Source: Lachnospiraceae bacterium (GTDB taxonomy: Bacteria > Bacillota > Clostridia > Lachnospirales > Lachnospiraceae). Taken from it: a stretch of 37,766 nt of DNA. Location of the stretch: positions 1 through 37,766 of the forward strand of contig JAFYCS010000008.1 of assembly GCA_017539565.1 (NCBI GenBank), given 5' to 3'. The first letter of the stretch is position 1. Every line of letters starts with the position of its first letter. The position numbers were made by a program, and so were the translations under genes. The notes below the pieces were generated by a model. That model was given only the letters and a program-made list of their open reading frames with translations. It was not told where the DNA came from and did no database searches. Below are positions 32,918 through 37,766 of this stretch, piece by piece.

Positions 32918-33856
32918 ATGATGATAACCTGGATAGGCAATCACGAAGAAGGTCTTGAAGCATTTGAGCGCACTGCACAGAGGGGCTTTATCAACGGTTT
33001 CATCACATTAAACGATGAGGCCTTTGCAAAGCGCAGCGCAGGCAGCAGGGATTATCTGGATATAGCGGATAAGTATGGCATCAAGGTATATCCCATCAGC
33101 ACCATAAAGAATGATGAGTCCTATGAGATAGTTAAGGAGCTGGCACCGGATCTTATGGTAGTGTTCGGCTGGAGTGAGATACTTCCCGAGCGCCTGCTGG
33201 ATCTGGCAAAAGTCGGTACCGTAGGTACCCATGCGGCACTGCTTCCCCATAACCGCGGCAGCGCCCCTGTTAACTGGGCCATCATACGCGGAGAGGAAGA
33301 GACGGGCAACACACTGATGTGGCTGACCAAAGAAGTGGACAGCGGTACCATCATCGACCAGACCGCGTTTCCCATCACCCTGTTCGATACCTGCAAGACC
33401 ATATATGACAAGGTGGCAAAGTCGAACGCAGTTATGCTGGATAAACTGATCGACGCACTCATAAAAGGTGAGAAGCCTTTACTTGATATAAAAAATGAGA
33501 CTGACGAGTCCCTGCTTCCCAGAAGGCGTCCCAAGGACGGGCTTGTGGACTGGCAGCAGGATGCTAAGAAGATATATGATTTCATCAGGGCGCTTACAAT
33601 ACCCTACCCCGGAGCCTTTACCTTCCTTGACGGAAAGAAGTGGCTGATATGGGAAGCAATGGTACTGCCGCTTAAATGCAGTGAAGCGCCCGGGACAATA
33701 TTGGGACAGGCATACGGTTTTAAAGATTGCGGTATCCTGACTGCAACAAAAGACTATATCCTGTGCATTACGATGATAGAGGATGAAGACGGAAAGAGAT
33801 ATTCCGGCAGCAGCCTCTATGAGCTTGAGCTGAAAGGAGTGTTTGGCAATGAGTAG
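32918..33856 (+). CDS. Formyltransferase-family protein (probable sugar N-formyltransferase)
   Basis: The fold is that of 10-formyltetrahydrofolate-dependent formyltransferases (Fmt/ArnA type). It has 312 residues. The start at 32918 is preferred because GAGGA (32904-32908) precedes it; an in-frame ATG at 32903 lies within truA. His105 in THAALLPHNRGSAPVNWAI and Asp141 in EVDSGTIIDQ match the catalytic His and Asp with the ArnA spacing of 36. The catalytic Asn two residues before His reads Gly103. A C-terminal Fmt-like domain follows (about 205-312). Its neighbours are a deacetylase and glycolipid enzymes, so an amino sugar rather than Met-tRNA is the likely acceptor. The gene overlaps the next one. 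Confidence 0.82.
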   Translation: MMITWIGNHEEGLEAFERTAQRGFINGFITLNDEAFAKRSAGSRDYLDIADKYGIKVYPISTIKNDESYEIVKELAPDLMVVFGWSEILPERLLDLAKVGTVGTHAALLPHNRGSAPVNWAIIRGEEETGNTLMWLTKEVDSGTIIDQTAFPITLFDTCKTIYDKVAKSNAVMLDKLIDALIKGEKPLLDIKNETDESLLPRRRPKDGLVDWQQDAKKIYDFIRALTIPYPGAFTFLDGKKWLIWEAMVLPLKCSEAPGTILGQAYGFKDCGILTATKDYILCITMIEDEDGKRYSGSSLYELELKGVFGNE

Positions 33857-34499
33857 AGTACTTGTGGTAGCGGCTCATCCCGATGATGAACTGCTTGGAG
33901 TGGGCGGTACTGTTATAAAGCATGTACAGGCCGGTGATGAAGTACGCAGCATAATAATGTGTGAAGGCGAATCCTTAAGATACGGCGCCGATGTGGGACA
34001 GAATACCGCGATAAAGGAAGCGGCCGACGTTATGGGTGTGAGTAAGGTCTATCAGTTTAAGTTCCCTGACCAGAGGCTTGACACTTATACACTGACAGAG
34101 CTAATAACTCCCCTTGAACAGGTATCTGAGGAGTTTAAGCCGGATATCATTTACTGCCAGTCTGGCTCCGATGCCAACAGGGATCACAGGATACTGTTTG
34201 AGGCAGCGCTGGTTGCATTCCGCCCCAACAGTGAGTGGATAAAAGAATTCATGTGCTTTTATACGGCCTCCAGTACGGAGTGGGGACATCCCAAGACCTT
34301 CGCGCCGGATACCTGGATCGATATCAGCGCACAGCTGGATAAGAAGATAGAAGCGTTTGAGAAATATACATCAGAGGTAAGGGAGTATCCTCATCCCAGG
34401 TCTTCAGAGGCGCTGCGCCACCAGGCAGCATTCTGGGGCAACCAGTGCTGTATGGAAGCAGCGGAAGTGTTCGTGAGCATCCGGAGGACTTTAAGATGA
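33849..34499 (+). CDS. PIG-L family N-deacetylase
   Basis: This is a zinc-dependent deacetylase of the LmbE/PIG-L type, acting on N-acetyl amino sugars in glycolipids, mycothiol, bacillithiol or antibiotics. It has 216 residues. The zinc and catalytic motif AAHPDDELLGVGG (His10, Asp12, Asp13) is at the N-terminus, and a further His occurs in SDANRDHRILFEA. ATG 33849 is chosen because AGGAG (33835-33839) precedes it; the TTG six bases earlier is too close to that site. It sits between the formyltransferase and the sugar transferase, with overlaps on both sides. Confidence 0.88.
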   Translation: MSRVLVVAAHPDDELLGVGGTVIKHVQAGDEVRSIIMCEGESLRYGADVGQNTAIKEAADVMGVSKVYQFKFPDQRLDTYTLTELITPLEQVSEEFKPDIIYCQSGSDANRDHRILFEAALVAFRPNSEWIKEFMCFYTASSTEWGHPKTFAPDTWIDISAQLDKKIEAFEKYTSEVREYPHPRSSEALRHQAAFWGNQCCMEAAEVFVSIRRTLR

Positions 34500-35206
34500 T
34501 GCTGATGATAGAAAAAAAGCCGGTGCAGGCTGCCATAAAGCGTGGGGCTGATGTGGCCCTGTCTGCCATGGCCCTGCTGGTATTAAGCCCTGTGATGATC
34601 ATAGCGGCTCTTGGCATACTTATATGTGATCCGGGACCCGTGATCTATAAGGCCAGGCGTATGGGCAAAGATCTGGTGCCTGTGACCATGTATAAGTTCC
34701 GTACCATGAGAGCAGGTTCCGATAAGCAGGGTGCCATAACCGCGGCAAATGATAACCGTGTCTTTGCCTGGGGAGAGATACTCAGGAAGACCAAGGTGGA
34801 CGAACTTCCCCAGCTCATAAATATACTTAAGGGTGAGATGTCCATAGTAGGGCCCAGGCCTGAGGATATTGACATAGTAAATGAGTATTATACCGATAAG
34901 GAAAAGCTGACGCTTAAGGTGCTTCCCGGGCTTGCCTGTCCCGGCAGCATTTTTAATTACACCCACGGTGATAAGTATTTATCCGGTGACGATGCACAGA
35001 GCGCATATACGGATAAGTTCCTGCATATCAAGCTGGCGCTGGATCTGTATTATTTAAAGCACTGGTCGCTTGTTTATGATATAAGCATAATCATAAGGAC
35101 ACTGCAGGCTATTGTTCAGACCATGGGCGGAGATAAGTGGATCGATTATCCTATGGAATATAAGAAGATCAGGGAGATGGTGAGATGGCGAAAAAACCGC
35201 TTATAG
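34496..35206 (+). CDS. Bacterial sugar transferase (polyisoprenyl-phosphate phosphoglycosyl transferase)
   Basis: This small phosphoglycosyl transferase starts a polysaccharide or glycan by moving a sugar phosphate to undecaprenyl phosphate. It has 236 residues: one hydrophobic membrane-re-entrant helix (about 18-42), KARRMGKD, YKFRTMRAGSD, the catalytic Asp-Glu in KVDELPQLINILKGEMSIVGPRPE. ATG 34496 is chosen because GGAGG (34483-34487) precedes it and it overlaps the previous stop; an upstream in-frame ATG lies well inside the deacetylase gene. The transferred sugar is unknown. Confidence 0.93.
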   Translation: MMLMIEKKPVQAAIKRGADVALSAMALLVLSPVMIIAALGILICDPGPVIYKARRMGKDLVPVTMYKFRTMRAGSDKQGAITAANDNRVFAWGEILRKTKVDELPQLINILKGEMSIVGPRPEDIDIVNEYYTDKEKLTLKVLPGLACPGSIFNYTHGDKYLSGDDAQSAYTDKFLHIKLALDLYYLKHWSLVYDISIIIRTLQAIVQTMGGDKWIDYPMEYKKIREMVRWRKNRL

Positions 35207-36330
35207 CTCTTTTTACAAATAACGATGATGATATCTACTGTTTCAGGCTGGAGCTCATACAGGCCATAAGGGATGCGGGATACAGGCTTATGATATCCTG
35301 CCCGGATGGGCCTAAGTTTGAGGTTCTCGAAAAAGAGGGCCTCAGGAAAAACATAGATTTTATCTATGATGATCCCGATATAGACAGGCGAGGTACCAAC
35401 ATTTTAAATGATTTAAAGCTCGCTGTGCATTATTTTAACGTGCTGAAGAAATACCGTCCCGCAGTGCTGTTAAGCTATACCGCAAAGCCCAATGTATATG
35501 CGGGGCTTTCGGCGAAGCTGCTGGGGATCCCCGTTATCACCAACTTAACGGGCTGGGGATCGGTCATCATGCAGAAGGGCTTAAAGAAGTTCATAGCGAT
35601 GCAGCTGTTTAAGATCGCTTTCCGTAATTCATCCTGTCTTATGTTCCAGAATGCGACAAATCTGCGCCTTGCTAAAAAGAGCGGTATGGTAAAGGGCAGG
35701 TACAGGCTTATTCCCGGCAGCGGCGTGGCATTAAACCGTTTTGAACTGCAGCCGTATCCGGCTGGCGGAAACGGCACGGACGGCGAGACCGTTGTGTTTA
35801 ATTACATAGGACGTGTGCTTCACGATAAAGGCGTGGACGACTATATCGAAGCCGCCAGACGCATAAGAAAGAAGTATCCCAATACGGAATTTAATATGCT
35901 GGGCTTTATCGAGCCTACGGAGATGCATTACGAAAAGGAACTGAAAGAACTGGGAGAGCAGGGGATAGTGAATTACCGCGGTTCCCAGAAAGACGTGCGT
36001 CCCTGGGTGGAGCGTTCGCACTGCATCATTCACCCTTCAACCTACGGTGAGGGTATGAGCAACGTGCTTCTTGAAAATGCAGCCAGCGGCCGCCCCATCA
36101 TAACTACCGATAATCCGGGCTGCAAGGAAGCGGTTGATGACAATAACAGCGGCTTTATCTACCACGGCGGAGATGTTGACCTGTTGGTAAAGAAGATCGA
36201 AGCCTTCCTTGCGCTTCCCAATGATGAACGCCGTGATATGGGCCTTGCCGGTCGAAAGAAGATGGAAAAGGAATTCGACCGCCGGATAGTCATCAAAGCC
36301 TATCTTAAGATGATAGCGTATCTGGTGTGA
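35185..36330 (+). CDS. GT4-type glycosyltransferase
   Basis: A GT-B fold enzyme that probably adds the next sugar to the undecaprenyl-linked product of the preceding gene. It has 381 residues: an N-terminal Rossmann lobe (VLLSYTAKPNVYAGLSAKLLGIP, NLTGWG), the donor lobe with YIGRVLHDKGVDDYIEAA, a Ser-Thr-Tyr-Gly-Glu-Gly-Met-Ser motif (HPSTYGEGMSNVLLENAASG) and a following Glu that binds the nucleotide sugar. AGGGAG lies eight bases upstream of the ATG, and the gene overlaps the previous one by 22 bases. It is the last gene of the truA-linked operon. Confidence 0.92.
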   Translation: MAKKPLIALFTNNDDDIYCFRLELIQAIRDAGYRLMISCPDGPKFEVLEKEGLRKNIDFIYDDPDIDRRGTNILNDLKLAVHYFNVLKKYRPAVLLSYTAKPNVYAGLSAKLLGIPVITNLTGWGSVIMQKGLKKFIAMQLFKIAFRNSSCLMFQNATNLRLAKKSGMVKGRYRLIPGSGVALNRFELQPYPAGGNGTDGETVVFNYIGRVLHDKGVDDYIEAARRIRKKYPNTEFNMLGFIEPTEMHYEKELKELGEQGIVNYRGSQKDVRPWVERSHCIIHPSTYGEGMSNVLLENAASGRPIITTDNPGCKEAVDDNNSGFIYHGGDVDLLVKKIEAFLALPNDERRDMGLAGRKKMEKEFDRRIVIKAYLKMIAYLV

Positions 36331-36345
36331 GGGAAGCTAAGAATC

Positions 36346-36374
36346 TTGACATAAGCGTATCGATACGATAAGAT
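36346..36374 (+). promoter_or_regulatory. Promoter of the tRNA-Val gene
   Basis: Consensus TTGACA (36346-36351) and TAAGAT (36369-36374) with a 17-base spacer. The predicted start, near 36381, is about eight bases before the mature tRNA. Confidence 0.88.
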
Positions 36375-36388
36375 AATTTTCGGCTTAT

Positions 36389-36462
36389 GGGATCATAGCT
36401 CAGCTGGGATGAGCGTCCGCTTGACGTGCGGGAGGTCACAGGTTCGAACCCTGTTGGTCCCA
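36389..36462 (+). tRNA. tRNA-Val (anticodon GAC)
   Basis: All four arms fold: acceptor GGGATCA with TGGTCCC (36455-36461), D arm GCTC/GAGC, anticodon stem TCCGC/GCGGG with loop TTGACGT (36421-36427), T arm ACAGG/CCTGT with loop TTCGAAC. The anticodon GAC reads valine codons GUC and GUU. The discriminator is A36462. CCA is not encoded. Confidence 0.96.
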
Positions 36463-36470
36463 TCCGGATG

Positions 36471-36501
36471 AAAACAGCCGTCCTTTCGGGCGGCTGTTTT
36501 T
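36471..36501 (+). terminator. Bidirectional terminator between tRNA-Val and the vWA gene
   Basis: A 13-bp stem (36471-36483 with 36488-36500, loop TTTC) carries four As on its left side and five Ts on its right. It can therefore terminate the tRNA transcript on the plus strand and the convergent gene on the minus strand. Confidence 0.93.
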
Positions 36502-36509
36502 CTGTGTTT

Positions 36510-36544
36510 GCCCGCCGGGGAGCGGGCGCTAATGGGGTATTAGC
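36510..36544. repeat. Two adjacent small inverted repeats after the vWA gene
   Basis: GCCCGC 36510-36515 / GCGGGC 36522-36527 and GCTAAT 36528-36533 / ATTAGC 36539-36544 lie back to back between the stop of the minus-strand gene (36554) and the bidirectional terminator. Neither has a T run on either strand. They may protect the 3' end of the mRNA. Confidence 0.5.
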
Positions 36545-36553
36545 AGCTCAGAT

Positions 36554-37766
36554 TCAAGCGTTGTCAGCAACTTTCTGTACCATGTAAAGGAACTCTGCCT
36601 TGAAGTCATCGGTCATGACTGCGGGATCGTTCTTCAGTCTGTCGTATATCTCCTGATAGCTTGAGCTTCCTGCGTTATCGGAACCGCGCAGGAGCATTGC
36701 GAACTGTGCCACGCCTGCTGCCCAGGAAGTATCATAGTCCATGGAATCGGCTTTGTCGGCCATGGTCACAGGGTAGGTACGGAGTTCGCTCTTGTCTGCA
36801 TCAGGCTCTTTGTAGCGGATGTTTACTGCCAGCAGCTCATCGCTGTCGTTTGAAGCGGTATCTTCGCTTGCATATCTGGATTCAACACCGGGGATCTCGT
36901 AAGCGGAGTCATTGGTGACTACTTCGTAGAGTACGGTCACACACTGGCCGGAACCAACTTCACCGCCGTCCTTGGTATCGTCTGCGAAATCTTCTGCAGC
37001 CATCTCACGGTTTTCGTAACCGATGAGCCTGTAGCCCTTAACCTGTGCAGGATTGAATTCTACCTGGAACTTAACATCCTTGGCTACGGTATAGAGGGTT
37101 GACCACATCTCGTCTTTGAGCACGCGCTCAGCTTCTTTGGTGCAGTCGATGAAAGCATAGTTGCCGTTTCCGTAATCAGCCAGGGCTTCCATCTTGTCGT
37201 CCTGATAGTTGCCTTCTCCGAATCCAAGACAGGAGAGGAATACGCCTGTTTCTTTCTTTTCCTTTACCAGTTCGATCAGGCCTGCTTCGGAGGATACTCC
37301 TACGTTAAGGTCGCCGTCCGTGCAGAGGATCACGCGGTTGTTTCCGCCTTTGATGAAGTGCTTGGCAGCAGTATCGTAAGCTGCGTTTATGCCGCCTTCG
37401 CCGTTGGTGGAACCGTATGCCTCGAGGGAATCGATGGCTTTCTTGATCTCTTTGCGGTCGCTGCCTTTGGCACCGTCTAAGAGCACTTCGCTGGTTCCTG
37501 CATAAGTGACTATGGATATGGTGTCGTCATCATCCAGGTTTTCAAGGAGCATCTTAAGTGCTTCCTGTGCCAGGGGCAGTTTGTTGTTATTGAACATCGA
37601 CCCGGAAGTATCTACAAGAAATACTATATTGCTTCCGTTTTCGGGCTTGATATCTTCTGCGCGGATGCCGACACGGAGGAGCATGGTGTCTTCGTTCCAG
37701 GGGCAGTCGGTAAGGCTGGTGACTACGCCGAATTTCTCACCATCCTGGGGAAGAGCGTAATCATAA
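36554..37766 (-). CDS. von Willebrand factor type A domain protein (YfbK-like), N-terminus outside the window
   Basis: The frame is open to the window edge, giving 403 visible residues; the ATG at 37684 is internal, since coding continues upstream of it (VVTSLTDCPWNED). The vWA domain has the metal-ion-dependent adhesion motif DTSGSMF, the conserved Thr in GSTNGEGG and Asp in CTDGDLNVG. A C-terminal domain of the type found in YfbK-like proteins follows (VKFQVEFNPAQVKGYRLIGYENR, LLAVNIRYKEPDADKSE). Such proteins are usually secreted lipoproteins of unknown role. The gene is convergent with the tRNA and ends at the bidirectional terminator. Confidence 0.88.
   Translation of the reverse strand, partial: YDYALPQDGEKFGVVTSLTDCPWNEDTMLLRVGIRAEDIKPENGSNIVFLVDTSGSMFNNNKLPLAQEALKMLLENLDDDDTISIVTYAGTSEVLLDGAKGSDRKEIKKAIDSLEAYGSTNGEGGINAAYDTAAKHFIKGGNNRVILCTDGDLNVGVSSEAGLIELVKEKKETGVFLSCLGFGEGNYQDDKMEALADYGNGNYAFIDCTKEAERVLKDEMWSTLYTVAKDVKFQVEFNPAQVKGYRLIGYENREMAAEDFADDTKDGGEVGSGQCVTVLYEVVTNDSAYEIPGVESRYASEDTASNDSDELLAVNIRYKEPDADKSELRTYPVTMADKADSMDYDTSWAAGVAQFAMLLRGSDNAGSSSYQEIYDRLKNDPAVMTDDFKAEFLYMVQKVADNA

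Noticed and set aside
1-37766. CRISPR arrays, insertion sequences, phage genes or rRNA genes
   Set aside because: No regularly spaced direct repeats, transposase, integrase or rRNA sequence was seen; the only repeats are the small dispersed elements and the local repeats listed.

Overview
The window reads as part of a chromosome of a strictly anaerobic Clostridia member, most likely a Lachnospiraceae (Butyrivibrio-like) bacterium. The basis is the S4 protein without zinc cysteines, the long L17 with a lysine-rich insert, the order rplQ - ecfA1 - ecfA2 - ecfT - truA, the strong GGAGG ribosome binding sites and the anaerobic (early cobalt insertion) cobalamin pathway. Nearly all genes lie on the plus strand in tightly overlapping operons; only the last gene is on the minus strand.

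Region 1 (1-22609) is one long cobalamin operon. It opens with the 3' part of a B12 riboswitch and an intrinsic terminator just before the first gene. A secreted CbiK-type cobaltochelatase lipoprotein follows, then a BtuF-like binding lipoprotein, a FecCD/BtuC permease and a BtuD-type ATPase fused to cobyric acid synthase CbiP. Next come cobT, cobU, cobS, cobC, cbiB, a cobD-like gene, cbiC, cbiD, a cbiF-cbiG fusion, cbiH, a cbiJ-cbiE-cbiT fusion, a small membrane protein and cbiA. The genes cover most of the route from sirohydrochlorin to cobalamin; CbiL and a corrinoid adenosyltransferase are not in the window. CbiA carries an odd C-terminal tail: five VYAGP/AYAGP motifs and two zinc ribbons, with its own in-frame ribosome binding site and start. 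A radical SAM/SPASM enzyme gene directly abuts it. This pair is the best candidate here for an undescribed peptide-modification system. A Cys-rich small-domain protein and an unrecognised 128-residue protein end the operon.

Region 2 (22564-26307) is the alpha ribosomal operon: a promoter, rpmJ, about 300 bases of non-coding DNA rich in predicted RNA hairpins, then rpsM, rpsK, rpsD, rpoA, a pair of imperfect direct repeats, rplQ and a strong terminator.

Region 3 (26336-29529) is a two-gene cell-surface cassette, a class B sortase and its probable MPKTG substrate, placed between rplQ and the ECF genes. Region 4 (29552-36330) holds ecfA1, ecfA2, ecfT (energizing module of ECF vitamin/metal transporters) and truA. 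These are followed by four envelope-sugar genes: a formyltransferase, a PIG-L deacetylase, a phosphoglycosyl transferase and a glycosyltransferase. A tRNA-Val(GAC) with its own promoter and terminator comes next, then a convergent, truncated von Willebrand factor A protein.

Four copies of a dispersed intergenic repeat, two long (about 80 bp, with a covarying hairpin) and two short, sit at gene junctions. In two cases the repeat supplies the stop codon of the upstream gene.
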